Assembly: GCF_032391395.1 (NCBI RefSeq)
Contig: NZ_CP135916.1
Coordinates: forward strand, 2,759,001 to 2,823,000
DNA: 64,000 nucleotides
Source: Sphingomonas sp. Y38-1Y
Lineage (GTDB): Bacteria; Pseudomonadota; Alphaproteobacteria; Sphingomonadales; Sphingomonadaceae
Direction of reading: 5' to 3'
The notes under the pieces are model-generated. The model had not been told where the DNA came from, searched no databases, and saw only the letters and a program-made list of their open reading frames with translations. A program made the position numbers and the translations under genes. Below are positions 15,510-23,982 of the stretch, piece after piece (the first letter of the stretch is position 1; each line of letters starts with the position of its first letter).

Positions 15510-17921
15510 TCAATCCAGCCGCATCGCCTCGTTCGCCAGCACCTCCGCCTCGGCGAGCAGGTCGTCGTCGACCGACCCCTGCGCCACCCGCTCGCGGCCG
15601 ATCAGCACCAGCACCGGCACCGCCAGCGGGCTCACGCGATCGAGCTCGACATGCACCATCGTGTCCGCCGCGCGGTCCAGCAGCCCGGCCAGCCGCCCGA
15701 CATCGGTCATCCGCGCCCGCGCATCCTCCCACGCCGCCTGGAGCAGCAGATGCCCCGGCTCGTACTTGCGCAGCACGTCATAGATGAGGTCGGTCGAGAA
15801 GGTGACCTGCTTGCCCGTCTTCTTCTTGCCCGGGTGCTGGCGCTCGACCAGCCCGCCGATCACCGCCACCTCGCGAAACGCGCGCTTGAGGAGCGCCGAT
15901 CCCTGCACCCACTCGACAAATTCGTGCTCCAGGATGTCGGGCGAAAACAACGCCGCCGGGTCGGTCACCGGCTCCAGCCCATAGCAGGCGATCGCATAGT
16001 CGTTCGAGACGAAGCCCATCGGCTTCAGCCCCATCGCCTCCATCCGCCGGGTGATGAGCATCCCCAGCGACTGGTGCGCGTTCCACCCTTCGAAGCTATA
16101 GGCGACCATGTAGTGCCGCCCCTCCCGCGGGAAGGTCTCTACCAGCAGCTGGCCGGGATCCGGGAGCACCGACCGGCGGTCCTGCACCTCCAGCCATTCG
16201 CGCACGTCGTTGGGAAACCGCGGCCACTCGCTCCGGTCATGGAGGAAGGTGCGAACGCGATCGGCAAGGCTCGTCGACAGCGGCATCCGCGTGCCGACAT
16301 AGGTGGGGATGCGCGCCGGCTTGCTCGTCGCGCGGACGAGCAGGTCGAGCTGGTCGATCCGCTCCACCTCCAGCGCCATGCCCGCGAAGAAGAAGGTGTC
16401 GCCCGGCGATAGCGTCGCGGCGAAATACTCCTCGACGGTGCCAAGGCTCCGGCCATTCTTGAACCGCACGCTCAGGACTGGCGCGTCGACGATGATGCCG
16501 GCATTCAGGCGATGCTGCGTGACGAAGCGCGGATGGCTGACGCGCCACAGCGCGTCCGGCCCCTTCGTCAACCGCTTGAACCGGTCATAGGCACGCAGCG
16601 CATAGCCGCCATCGGCGATGAAGCCGAGCACGCGCTCGAACGTCTCCGCGGTCAGAGCCGAATAAGGGAGCGCCGACTGCACCTCCGCCAGCATGTCCGC
16701 GGCATCGAACGGCTCAGCACAGGCACACGCCATCAGATGCTGCGCGAGCACGTCGAGCGCGCCGGGGCGGAACAGGTCGGGGTCGAGCTCACCTGCTTCG
16801 ACCGCATCCAGCGCCGCGCGCGCCTCAAGATATTCGAATCGATTGCCGGGGACGAGCACCGCTTCGGACGCCTCGTCCAGCCGGTGATTGGCGCGGCCGA
16901 TCCGCTGGAGCAGGCGCGACGACCCCTTGGGCGCGCCCATCTGGATCACGCAGTCGACGTCGCCCCAATCGACGCCCAGGTCCAGGCTGGCGGTCGCCAC
17001 CAGCGCGCGTAGGCGACCGTCCGCCATCGCCCCCTCGACCTTGCGCCGCGCCTCGACCGCCAGGCTGCCATGATGGACGCCCATCGGCAGGTTGGCGTCG
17101 TTGTTCTTCCACAGGTCCTGAAAGATCAACTCGGCCAGGCTGCGCGTGTTGCAGAAGACGATGGTCGTCCGGTGCGCCTCGATCTCCCGCATCACCTGCG
17201 GCGCGGCATAGCGGCCCGAATGACCCGACCACGGCACGCGATCCTCCGGCAACAGGATCGAGATGTTCGGATCGGCGCCCGGCTCGCCCTCGACCAGCGT
17301 CACCGCGTCGATGTCGCCATCGGGCGCCAGCCAGGCTCGATAGCCGTCGGGATCGGCGACCGTCGCCGACAGCGCCACCCGGCGCAGCGCCGGAGCATAA
17401 CGCTGAAGCCGAGCGAGGCACAGCGCGAGCAGGTCGCCGCGCTTGCCCGTCGCGAACGCATGCACCTCGTCAATGACGACGGTGCGCAGCCCCGCGAACA
17501 TCCGTGGCGCATCGGGATAGCTCAAGAGAAGGCTGAGCGATTCCGGGGTCGTCAACAGGATGTTGGGCGGCTTGGCACGCTGGCGGGCCTTACGATCGCT
17601 GGGCGTGTCGCCCGTTCGCGCCTCGACACTGATGTCGAGCGCCATCTCCTCTATCGGTGTCAGCAGGTTGCGGCGAACGTCGATCGCGAGCGCCTTCAGC
17701 GGCGAGATGTAGAGCGTGTGCAGCCCCTCGGCCGGCGCCTCGACCAGTTCGGCGAGCGTCGGAAGGAAGCCCGACAGCGTCTTGCCCGCACCGGTCGAGG
17801 CGACCAGCAGCGCGTGCCGCCCTGCCCGCGCGGCCGTCAGCATGTCCATCTGGTGCCGCCGCGGGCGCCAGCCGCGCGCGGCGAACCAGTCGGCGATGGT
17901 GGCGGGAAGCTGCGGCGTCAC
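15510..17921 (-). CDS. Ligase-associated DNA damage response DEXH-box helicase (Lhr-type)
   Basis: An 803-residue superfamily 2 helicase of the Lhr-core group. Motif I is STGAGKT, motif II is DEVH, motif III-like ALSATVAD follows, the C-terminal RecA domain has HHGSLAVEARR and motif VI is QRIGRANHR; an Lhr-type winged-helix and C-terminal domain fill the rest. It is thought to act in DNA crosslink or alkylation repair with PdeM, the MBL exonuclease and an ATP-dependent ligase. Its ATG overlaps the stop of the AraC regulator (ATGA), so the two are translationally coupled. The C-terminus (about 500-800) is complete. Confidence 0.94.
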   Translation of the reverse strand: MTPQLPATIADWFAARGWRPRRHQMDMLTAARAGRHALLVASTGAGKTLSGFLPTLAELVEAPAEGLHTLYISPLKALAIDVRRNLLTPIEEMALDISVEARTGDTPSDRKARQRAKPPNILLTTPESLSLLLSYPDAPRMFAGLRTVVIDEVHAFATGKRGDLLALCLARLQRYAPALRRVALSATVADPDGYRAWLAPDGDIDAVTLVEGEPGADPNISILLPEDRVPWSGHSGRYAAPQVMREIEAHRTTIVFCNTRSLAELIFQDLWKNNDANLPMGVHHGSLAVEARRKVEGAMADGRLRALVATASLDLGVDWGDVDCVIQMGAPKGSSRLLQRIGRANHRLDEASEAVLVPGNRFEYLEARAALDAVEAGELDPDLFRPGALDVLAQHLMACACAEPFDAADMLAEVQSALPYSALTAETFERVLGFIADGGYALRAYDRFKRLTKGPDALWRVSHPRFVTQHRLNAGIIVDAPVLSVRFKNGRSLGTVEEYFAATLSPGDTFFFAGMALEVERIDQLDLLVRATSKPARIPTYVGTRMPLSTSLADRVRTFLHDRSEWPRFPNDVREWLEVQDRRSVLPDPGQLLVETFPREGRHYMVAYSFEGWNAHQSLGMLITRRMEAMGLKPMGFVSNDYAIACYGLEPVTDPAALFSPDILEHEFVEWVQGSALLKRAFREVAVIGGLVERQHPGKKKTGKQVTFSTDLIYDVLRKYEPGHLLLQAAWEDARARMTDVGRLAGLLDRAADTMVHVELDRVSPLAVPVLVLIGRERVAQGSVDDDLLAEAEVLANEAMRLD

Positions 17922-18823
17922 GCCAGCCAGGGTATGCGCTCCCCGGCGCGGCTCGCCAGCTCGTATTTTCGGCGCTGGCGCGATTCGAGCGCGAGATTGA
18001 ACAGCGGCGTAGACGCGCGCTCGAACGCGGTCGGCGTCATGCCGGTGAAGTGGCGGAACTCACGCACCAGGTGCGACTGGTCGTAGAAACGGAGCGCCGC
18101 GAGCATCGCCTCGTCCGGCACCGCGATCCCGCGCACCGTCGCCGCCATGTCGAGGAACCGCGCGCGCCGCAGGACGAGCTTGGGCCCCATGCCGAAGCCC
18201 GCCTGGATCCGCCGGTCGAGCGTCCGCGGCGTCGTCCCGACCTCGCGCGCCAGTTCGGCGACGGAGCGGGTGGGATCGAGGTGGACGCGCTGGTCGAACC
18301 GCTCGGCGATCGCGTCGATCTCGCCAGTGCCGAGCCTGATCCAGTCGCGAACCACCGAATTGAGCGCGGCAAAGGTCCTGGCATGCGACCAGGGATCGTC
18401 GCCCGCCTGCGCCAGCCGATCGCCGATCGGCCCCGACACGCGCTGGACCCGGTCGGCGAGATCATGATGATCGATGCCGGTCAGGCTGCGCCACGCGCCC
18501 GGCAGGATCGCGAAGCCGCACATCGCGAACGACCCGCGCACGCGCGCGCGGAACGGGCGGGACTGCGCGCCGAACAGGACCGGCCCGGCATAGGGGTGCC
18601 ACCCGCCTTCCTCCAGCGTCTCCCACGCGCCCGTCAGCAGGATGCGGACGAACCCCGTCTCGCTGACGATGAAGTCCTCGAGCACCGCCTCTTCCGGCTG
18701 CTCGACGATGGTGATGAACAACCGTGCGATGTGGCGCGCCAGGTCCGTATCGGGCGCGAGGTTGATCGAGACCGGGTGGCCGCGCTGAGTCTGGCCGGTT
18801 CGCGCGACGAGGGGGGACGGCAT
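17918..18823 (-). CDS. AraC family transcriptional regulator
   Basis: About 301 residues from ATG 18823 (MPSPLVARTGQ); the frame extends further upstream but into low-complexity Arg-rich sequence. The N-terminal half resembles the AraC sensor domain (DUF6597-like), and the C-terminal part is a two-helix-turn-helix AraC DNA-binding domain, with VAELAREVGTTPRTLDRR and LRFYDQSHLVREFRHFTGMTP. Its stop overlaps the helicase start by four bases, an unusual coupling of a ligand-type regulator to a repair helicase. Ligand unknown. Confidence 0.87.
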   Translation of the reverse strand: MPSPLVARTGQTQRGHPVSINLAPDTDLARHIARLFITIVEQPEEAVLEDFIVSETGFVRILLTGAWETLEEGGWHPYAGPVLFGAQSRPFRARVRGSFAMCGFAILPGAWRSLTGIDHHDLADRVQRVSGPIGDRLAQAGDDPWSHARTFAALNSVVRDWIRLGTGEIDAIAERFDQRVHLDPTRSVAELAREVGTTPRTLDRRIQAGFGMGPKLVLRRARFLDMAATVRGIAVPDEAMLAALRFYDQSHLVREFRHFTGMTPTAFERASTPLFNLALESRQRRKYELASRAGERIPWLA

Positions 18824-18869
18824 CGCCCGATGGCTATCGGCGCGAGGTGCGACGTGCAAACGGCCGGAG

Positions 18870-19061
18870 TCAGGGGTTGTCGCGCGCCGCATCGTCGCGG
18901 TTCTGCTCGTCGTACATCCGGTGCGTCGCCGCCTCCGTCCGTTCGATGTCATGCTTGCTGGCGCCGCGATTGCGCAGCATCGCCCACGCGATCACCGCGG
19001 CCAGTACGATCGGGCCGACGATCACCATCACGCCCCAGATTCCGCTTTCATCGAAAAACAT
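18870..19061 (-). CDS. Small single-pass membrane protein, function unknown
   Basis: 63 residues starting at ATG 19061, with a GGGAGAG ribosome-binding site just upstream. The N-terminus MFFDESGIWG is followed by one membrane segment (VMVIVGPIVLAAVIAWAML) and a charged cytosolic tail (HDIERTEAATHRMYDEQNRDD). This small type is common in sphingomonads but has no assigned function. It is transcribed away from the exonuclease gene and lies 46 bases upstream of the AraC start, so could share its transcript. Confidence 0.75.
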   Translation of the reverse strand: MFFDESGIWGVMVIVGPIVLAAVIAWAMLRNRGASKHDIERTEAATHRMYDEQNRDDAARDNP

Positions 19062-19153
19062 GGGTGCTCTCCCGTTAATCAGGTGCGGCCAACGCGCCGC
19101 CGAGGCGTTTCGATCCGCTTGCGCAGCCGGGCACCCCGCCCCACATCGTTCGA

Positions 19154-20152
19154 ATGGCTGCACCCGGACGCTGGATCGACCCCCGCCGCGAGGGCATATA
19201 CATCCCCGCCGCCGATGCCTGGATCGACCCATCGCAGCCCAAGCCGCGCGCGCTGGTGACGCATGGCCATGCCGACCACGCACGCGGCGGGCATGGCGAA
19301 GTGTGGGCGACGCCGGAGACGCTGGCGATCATGGCGGCGCGCTATGGTCCGCAGAACGGCGTGCCGGTGGCGTATGGCGAGAGCGTGCGACTGGGCGAGG
19401 TCGAGGTCGGCTTTGTGCCCGCGGGCCATGTGCTCGGCTCCGCGCAGATCATCCTCGACCATGCCGGAGAGCGGGTGGTGGTGTCGGGCGACTATAAGCG
19501 GCGCCCCGATCCCACCTGTGCGCGGTTCGAACCCGTGCCGTGCGACGTGTTCGTGACCGAGGCGACATTCGGCCTGCCCGTCTTTCGCCATCCCGAAACG
19601 CGCGACGAACTCGCCAAGCTGGATGCCGCGATCCGCGCCGAGCCCGACCGCTGCGTGCTCGTCGGCGCCTATGCACTCGGCAAGGCGCAGCGTGTCATTC
19701 GCGAGCTGCGCGACATGGGGCATGACGATCCCATCTATCTGCACGGCGCGCTCCAGCGGCTGTGTGATCTCTATGTCGAGCATGGTGTCGACCTGGGCGA
19801 GCTGCGCCCGGTCGCGGACGCGAGCAAGGACGACCTACGCGGCCGGATTGTGATGGCGCCACCCTCCGCGCTCAACGATCGCTGGTCGCGGCGCCTGCCC
19901 GACCCGATTACCGCAATGGCGTCGGGCTGGATGCGCGTGCGCCAGCGCGCGCGGCAACGGCAGGTCGAGCTTCCGATCATCCTGTCCGATCACGCCGACT
20001 GGGACGAGCTGACGACCACGATCCGCGAACTCGGACCCCGTGAGGTGTGGGTAACGCACGGCCGCGAGGACGCGTTGGTCCACTGGTGCGCGATGCACCA
20101 GATCAAGGCGCGGGCGCTCGATCTGGTCGGCTTCGAGGATGAGGACGATTAA
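19154..20152 (+). CDS. Ligase-associated DNA damage response exonuclease (MBL fold)
   Basis: A 332-residue beta-lactamase-fold nuclease of the CPSF/SNM1-like group. The metal motif HGHADHA is near residue 38, GHVLGSAQI follows, then SGDYKRRPDP and the late SDHADWDE segment. This is the exonuclease partner of the Lhr-type helicase and PdeM in the ligase-associated repair set. It is divergent from the helicase operon, with the small membrane protein gene between them. The ATP-dependent ligase gene that normally sits directly after it is not present; a REP pair and a lipoprotein gene follow instead. Confidence 0.93.
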   Translation: MAAPGRWIDPRREGIYIPAADAWIDPSQPKPRALVTHGHADHARGGHGEVWATPETLAIMAARYGPQNGVPVAYGESVRLGEVEVGFVPAGHVLGSAQIILDHAGERVVVSGDYKRRPDPTCARFEPVPCDVFVTEATFGLPVFRHPETRDELAKLDAAIRAEPDRCVLVGAYALGKAQRVIRELRDMGHDDPIYLHGALQRLCDLYVEHGVDLGELRPVADASKDDLRGRIVMAPPSALNDRWSRRLPDPITAMASGWMRVRQRARQRQVELPIILSDHADWDELTTTIRELGPREVWVTHGREDALVHWCAMHQIKARALDLVGFEDEDD

Positions 20153-20160
20153 TCGTCATT

Positions 20161-20292
20161 CCTCCTCTGGAAGGGGAGGTGGCAGGCCGAAGGCCTGACG
20201 GAGGGGTAAGTCGCGAGGTAGCGTTTCCGAGGCGACTGGGTCCACCCCTCCGCCATGCTGCGCATGGTCCCCCTCCCCCTCCAGGGGAGGAT
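20161..20292. repeat. Inverted REP pair (REPIN-like), intergenic
   Basis: The left arm (20163-20207) and right arm (20243-20291) are imperfect reverse complements bounded by TCCTC...GGAGGGGT. Each arm holds a central hairpin: CAGGCC-GAA-GGCCTG on the left and CATGC-TGC-GCATG on the right. This GGAGGGG-rich type is common between genes in sphingomonads. It occupies the position where the repair ligase gene would be expected, but nothing shows it caused the loss. Confidence 0.75.
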
Positions 20293-20315
20293 TTGGGCAC
20301 CCGCCAAAACTGATC

Positions 20316-20339
20316 GTGCTCCCGCCTGCGCGGGAGCAC
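20316..20339 (-). terminator. Strong hairpin after the Pro-rich lipoprotein gene
   Basis: A perfect 10-bp stem GTGCTCCCGC / GCGGGAGCAC with a 4-base loop lies seven bases past the lipoprotein stop on the minus strand. No T-run follows immediately (the nearest TTTT is about seven bases on), so it could be a processing hairpin or solo REP rather than a terminator. Confidence 0.45.
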
Positions 20340-20346
20340 CGTGCGC

Positions 20347-20658
20347 TTACTGCTCCTCGGCGGGAACCGCTTCCGCCTCGTTGCTGCCGCGCTGGACGCG
20401 GGCGGTCATGCCGGTCGCTTCGGCATCGTCGATCATCTGCTCGTCCTCGGCGATCTTCGGCGCGGGCGCGGTCTCGAAGGTCGGGGTGGGCGACGGCGTC
20501 GGCGTGGGCAGCGGCTCCGGCGTCGGCAGCGGCTCGGGCTCGACCATCGGCTCGGTCAGGTTGGCGTCGGGGCCCTCGGGCGCGGCCACTTCGGGCTCGC
20601 CCGAACAGGCAGCGAGCGCGAGCGGCAGGATGGCGAGGGCCGGAACGAAACGACGCAT
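20347..20658 (-). CDS. Proline-rich lipoprotein, function unknown
   Basis: 103 residues. The signal MRRFVPALAILPLALAAC ends in a lipobox with the Cys at residue 18. The mature part has an acidic stretch and then a PEPLPTPEPLPTPTPSPTPT-type tract of about 20 residues, probably an extended spacer that reaches through the periplasm. The C-terminus is acidic (EAEAVPAEEQ). It lies 24 bases after the L,D-transpeptidase gene on the same strand, so the two may be co-transcribed and share a peptidoglycan-related role. No known domain. Confidence 0.8.
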   Translation of the reverse strand: MRRFVPALAILPLALAACSGEPEVAAPEGPDANLTEPMVEPEPLPTPEPLPTPTPSPTPTFETAPAPKIAEDEQMIDDAEATGMTARVQRGSNEAEAVPAEEQ

Positions 20659-20682
20659 CGGGGAGTGTCTCCTTGGGAAAGC

Positions 20683-22194
20683 TTAGCGGCTGGCGATCTG
20701 CATCGCCGACCGGTTCTCGATCTTGTCGGCGAGCTTGGCGTCCCAGCCATAGGGATCGTCGCGGAAGTTGATCTGGCCGTTCCCGCTGGCGAACGCGGTC
20801 CAGTAGAGGAGATAGACCGAGACCGGCGTGTTGAGCCGCGCGCGCACCGTCTTCGTCGATCCGGTGACCTGCTCGTCGATCGCCTCAGGGCTCCATTCGG
20901 GCACGTCGCGCAGCAAGCGCTTGGCCAGCAGGTTGGGCTTCTCGAGCCGGATGCAGCCATGGCTCGCCAGCCGGTCGAAGCGCGAGAAGCCGCCCTTGGC
21001 CGGCGTGTCGTGGAGATAGACCGCGAACGGATTGTCGAAGTCGAACTTGAAGCGGCCGAGCGCGCTGGTATCGCCCGACGCCTGCTGAAGCCGCGCGCTG
21101 TCGCCTTCGCCGATCACCCGGAAACCGTTGGCCTTGAGATAGCCCATGCCCTTCGGGAACAGCTCGCGCTTGGCGATGCCGGCGGGCACGTTCCACGGCG
21201 GATTGAGCACGACCGAGTGGATGCTCGACTGGAGCATCGGCGTCTCGCCGCCACCGGGCTTCCCCGTCACCGCCTTCATCGACATGACCGGCTGATCGCC
21301 CTCGAACACCGTCAGCACCGCCGCGGCAATGTTCACCTGAATGCGGTCCTTGGGCAGCTGATCGGGTAGCCACCGCCAGCGCTCCATGTTTGCCATGATC
21401 TGGCGCACGCGCGTCGCCACTGGCACGTTGAGCGCGCCCAGCGTCCCGGTCGAGACGACACCGGTGGGATTGAGGCCATAACGGCGCTGCGCCCGCTGGA
21501 CGGCGCTCCGCAGGCCCTCGTCATAGCTGTCGCTGCTCGCCGACACGCTGCTGTCCTCGATCGCGAGCCGCTGGCGCAGCGCCGCGACGCGTGCGCCCTT
21601 GGCGCCCAGGCCCATGTCGGGACCGGCCGGGATCGACTTCCACCCGCCATTGGCGGCGATCTTGCGATAGGTGGCAAGGCCCGCGCGCAGTCCCTCATAG
21701 CCCGCCCAAGGCGGCGGCAGCTCGGCGAACCACTGCGCGACGCGGTCGCTCTTCACCGCCTGCACGAACGAGGGATAGGGATCGTACGCCTGCGGCCGAA
21801 GCGCCCAGTCCTCCTGGAAATCGGTCGCCTCCAGCCGGCCCGCGCGCACCGCATGTGCATGGTCGAGCGCCGCGCGGACGAGCGCGTCGTTGTCGGCGGG
21901 CGCCGGAGGGGTCCGGCCCGAGAAGCGCAGGCCCTGATCGTGGCTGTCCTTGCCGAGCAACTGGGAGAGCAACGCCGCCTGCTCGCCCGACAGTCGCGGC
22001 AATACGCGCTGCGTCAGGCGCGGCGGCACCGGCACCGCGGGCACCTGCACGGGCGCGGCCTGCGTTGCCGGCGCCGTATCGGTCTCGGGCACGATATCGG
22101 CGGGCAGTAGCGATTCCTGCGCCTGCGCCGTTCCCGCCAGCATCGTCGCCGCACCCAGCATCACGCTCAACCGAATCATCGTCTTGCCAGCCAT
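20683..22194 (-). CDS. L,D-transpeptidase (YcbB/LdtD-like)
   Basis: A 503-residue periplasmic enzyme making 3-3 peptidoglycan crosslinks or attaching proteins to peptidoglycan. It has a signal peptide (MIRLSVMLGAATMLAGTAQAQ, after a five-residue extension), an N-terminal scaffold domain, a PG_binding_1 repeat (SYDEGLRSAVQRAQRRYGLNPTG, about 235-290) and a C-terminal YkuD domain with the catalytic HDTP and SHGCIRLEKP motifs (nucleophile Cys near residue 415). The order and length match YcbB-type enzymes. A long repeat-filled gap separates it from rplL upstream, so it probably has its own promoter there. Confidence 0.93.
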   Translation of the reverse strand: MAGKTMIRLSVMLGAATMLAGTAQAQESLLPADIVPETDTAPATQAAPVQVPAVPVPPRLTQRVLPRLSGEQAALLSQLLGKDSHDQGLRFSGRTPPAPADNDALVRAALDHAHAVRAGRLEATDFQEDWALRPQAYDPYPSFVQAVKSDRVAQWFAELPPPWAGYEGLRAGLATYRKIAANGGWKSIPAGPDMGLGAKGARVAALRQRLAIEDSSVSASSDSYDEGLRSAVQRAQRRYGLNPTGVVSTGTLGALNVPVATRVRQIMANMERWRWLPDQLPKDRIQVNIAAAVLTVFEGDQPVMSMKAVTGKPGGGETPMLQSSIHSVVLNPPWNVPAGIAKRELFPKGMGYLKANGFRVIGEGDSARLQQASGDTSALGRFKFDFDNPFAVYLHDTPAKGGFSRFDRLASHGCIRLEKPNLLAKRLLRDVPEWSPEAIDEQVTGSTKTVRARLNTPVSVYLLYWTAFASGNGQINFRDDPYGWDAKLADKIENRSAMQIASR

Positions 22195-22330
22195 CCACTC
22201 GCCTCAGCATCGGCGCCGATACGCGCGCCCTGATCCCTTCCACATAGCGACTGGCGACGCGCGTCGCAAAGGCGAACGGGCAAAAGCGGTGCAATTCTTG
22301 CAACCTTCGTTGCATGGAACGGGAGACTTT

Positions 22331-22417
22331 CGTCATCCCGGACCTGATCCGGGATCCCGCTTCTCCAGCCCGACGATGCAGAAGATAGCGGGAGCCCGGG
22401 TCAAGTCCGGGGTGACG
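22331..22417. repeat. Inverted REP pair (REPIN-like), intergenic
   Basis: The left arm starts CGTCATCCCGGACC and contains ATCCGGGATCCCGCT. The right arm starts AGCGGGAGCCCGGG and ends TCCGGGGTGACG; the arms are imperfect reverse complements around a 26-base spacer. It sits in the 448-base gap between rplL and the L,D-transpeptidase gene. The arms resemble those at 23874-23969. Confidence 0.75.
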
Positions 22418-22446
22418 GTTTGAAGTTGGTGGTGGCCAGATCCTCC

Positions 22447-22528
22447 CCGTTCGTCCTGAGCTTGTCGAAGGACGTGTGGCAGGGTGCATCGCTGGCAACA
22501 CGTGCTTCGACAAGCTCAGCACGAACGG
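22447..22528. repeat. Inverted REP pair of the GAGCTTGTCGAAGGACG type
   Basis: The left arm holds CGTTCGTCCTGAGCTTGTCG (22448-22467) and the right arm CGACAAGCTCAGCACGAACG (22508-22527), near-exact reverse complements. This arm sequence is a very widespread repeat in Alphaproteobacteria and beyond. It occupies the rest of the rplL to L,D-transpeptidase gap. No gene is visible in 22195-22642. Confidence 0.85.
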
Positions 22529-22566
22529 AGAAAGGAGCCGTGCCCCCTCCCCCAACCCGCAGAACG

Positions 22567-22598
22567 AAAAAGGGCGGCCCGTCGCCGGACCGCCCCTT
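22567..22598 (-). terminator. Rho-independent terminator of rplJ-rplL
   Basis: On the minus strand, GGGGCGGTCCGGCGACGGGCCGCCC forms a GC-rich hairpin followed by TTTTTCG. It lies about 45 bases past the rplL stop, ending the ribosomal protein operon before the repeat region. Confidence 0.88.
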
Positions 22599-22642
22599 CC
22601 CTGTCTCAACGCATCCCTTGGATGCGGGCGAGCCGTTCGAGA

Positions 22643-23020
22643 TTACTTGACCTCGACGGTCGCGCCGGCTTCCTCGAGCTGCTTCTTGATCTTCTCGGCC
22701 TCGTCCTTCGACACGCCTTCCTTGACGGCCTTCGGCGCGCCCTCGACGAGAGCCTTGGCTTCGGTCAGGCCGAGCGAGGTGATCGCGCGGACTTCCTTGA
22801 TGACGTTGATCTTCTTGCCGCCGTCGCCGGTCAGGATCACGTCGAACTCGGTCTTCTCCTCAACGGGGGCAGCAGCCGCACCGGCGCCACCACCAGCAGG
22901 CGCAGCGGCGACGGCAGCAGCCGAAACGCCCCACTTCTCTTCGAGCAGCTTCGAGAGCTCGGCGGCCTCGAGGACGGTCAGTTCGCTCAGCGACTCAACG
23001 AGCGCGTTCAGGTCAGCCAT
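22643..23020 (-). CDS. rplL: 50S ribosomal protein L7/L12
   Basis: The stalk protein that recruits and activates translational GTPases, 125 residues from ATG 23020 ([22 protein letters not shown]), with GGAG in the leader. The N-terminal dimerisation domain, an Ala/Gly/Pro-rich hinge ([16 protein letters not shown]) and the C-terminal domain ([23 protein letters not shown], then [14 protein letters not shown]) are all present. It follows rplJ by 57 bases and is terminated by a strong hairpin. rpoB, the usual neighbour in most bacteria, does not follow. Confidence 0.98.
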   Translation of the reverse strand: MADLNALVESLSELTVLEAAELSKLLEEKWGVSAAAVAAAPAGGGAGAAAAPVEEKTEFDVILTGDGGKKINVIKEVRAITSLGLTEAKALVEGAPKAVKEGVSKDEAEKIKKQLEEAGATVEVK

Positions 23021-23077
23021 GGTAAACTCCAATCTTGAATGGGTTGAATGTGGTCAGTGTCCGATACCGCCCGGATG

Positions 23078-23593
23078 TCAGGCGGCGTCCTTTTCCGCAT
23101 AGGCGCTGAGCACGCGCGCGATCTGCGCCGCGGGTGCCTGCGTAATGGTCGCAAGCTTGGTCGCGGGCGCCTGCACCAGGCCAATCAGCTTGGCGCGCAG
23201 TTCGTCCAGCGACGGCAGCGACGCCAGCGCCTTGATGCCTTCCGCGTCGAGCACCTGCTTGCCCATCGCGCCGCCGACGATCTCGATCTTGTCGTTCGTC
23301 TTGGCGAAATCCGACACGACCTTGGCGGCCGCGACCGGATCGGTCGAGGTGGCGAGTGCGACGGGCCCGGTCAGCAGGTCCGAAATCCCTGCGTAGTCGG
23401 TGCCCTCGAGCGCGATCTTGGCAAGGCGGTTCTTGCTGACCTTGTAGCTCGCACCGGCTTCGCGCATCTTCGTGCGGAGCTGCGTCGACTGGGCGACGGA
23501 AAGCCCCAGGTTGCGGGTGACGACCACCACGGCAACCTCGTTGAAGGTGCGGTTCAGCTCGGCAACGGCTTCGGTCTTTTGCGAACGATCCAT
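23078..23593 (-). CDS. rplJ: 50S ribosomal protein L10
   Basis: The base of the ribosomal stalk, 171 residues: [20 protein letters not shown] with the N-terminal rRNA-binding domain ([12 protein letters not shown]) and a C-terminal helix that binds L7/L12 dimers ([18 protein letters not shown]). The ribosome-binding site GAGGAGA precedes ATG 23593. It is first in a two-gene rplJ-rplL operon with a structured leader; L10 (with L7/L12) classically represses its own mRNA. The usual rplK-rplA genes are not upstream. Confidence 0.97.
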   Translation of the reverse strand: MDRSQKTEAVAELNRTFNEVAVVVVTRNLGLSVAQSTQLRTKMREAGASYKVSKNRLAKIALEGTDYAGISDLLTGPVALATSTDPVAAAKVVSDFAKTNDKIEIVGGAMGKQVLDAEGIKALASLPSLDELRAKLIGLVQAPATKLATITQAPAAQIARVLSAYAEKDAA

Positions 23594-23860
23594 GCCGGTC
23601 TCCTCACAATGGACCCGAAGGTCCGGTTACGTCGAGGATCGGGCGGCTGCCCGGTCCCCTCGTCCAAGGGGGCATGCTCGTCATGGCCGGACACTGCCCG
23701 GCGGCCGACCCGATCCGAAAGCAGACCGGTGGAAACACATTCCCCGTCTCGGCAGGACATTAAGGTGGGCAGACCCCACCACCTGCTGTCTCGGACGGAC
23801 GCGCGGCGACCGAGGTCACCGTGCGAAGCGCGCGCTGTTAGCCGAAGTCCACGACGAGTC
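23594..23860 (-). ncRNA. rplJ leader region (L10 leader-like)
   Basis: A long untranslated stretch upstream of rplJ. On the minus strand it contains CAGCAGGTGGTGGG pairing with CCCACCTTAATGTCCTGC, followed by CGAGACGGGGAATGTGT, resembling the conserved L10-binding leader of proteobacterial rplJ. Nearer the start codon, a GGACC-TTCG-GGTCC hairpin (23611-23624) has the very stable cUUCGg tetraloop and lies just ahead of the ribosome-binding site. Autoregulation by L10/L7-L12 is inferred from the family; the promoter was not identified. Confidence 0.6.
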
Positions 23861-23873
23861 AAGTCCTACTCAC

Positions 23874-23969
23874 CGTCACCCCGGACTTGTTCCGGGGTCC
23901 ACCTCGCCGCGAACCCAGCGGCGGCTTGTCAGGACCAACGGTGGACCCCGAAACAAGTCCGGGGTGACG
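23874..23969. repeat. Inverted REP pair (REPIN-like), intergenic
   Basis: The left arm CGTCACCCCGGACTTG... (23874-23902) and right arm ...CAAGTCCGGGGTGACG (23940-23969) are nearly perfect reverse complements about 28 bases long, separated by a 37-base spacer. It lies between the M14 peptidase stop and the rplJ leader, and could form a hairpin ending the peptidase transcript. Confidence 0.85.
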
Positions 23970-23982
23970 AAAAGGGGGGCGG

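Noticed and set aside
20155..20346. Remnant of the missing repair ligase gene
   Set aside because: The interval is filled by a REP pair and a hairpin; no ligase-like coding sequence (such as a KxDG motif) is seen in any frame.
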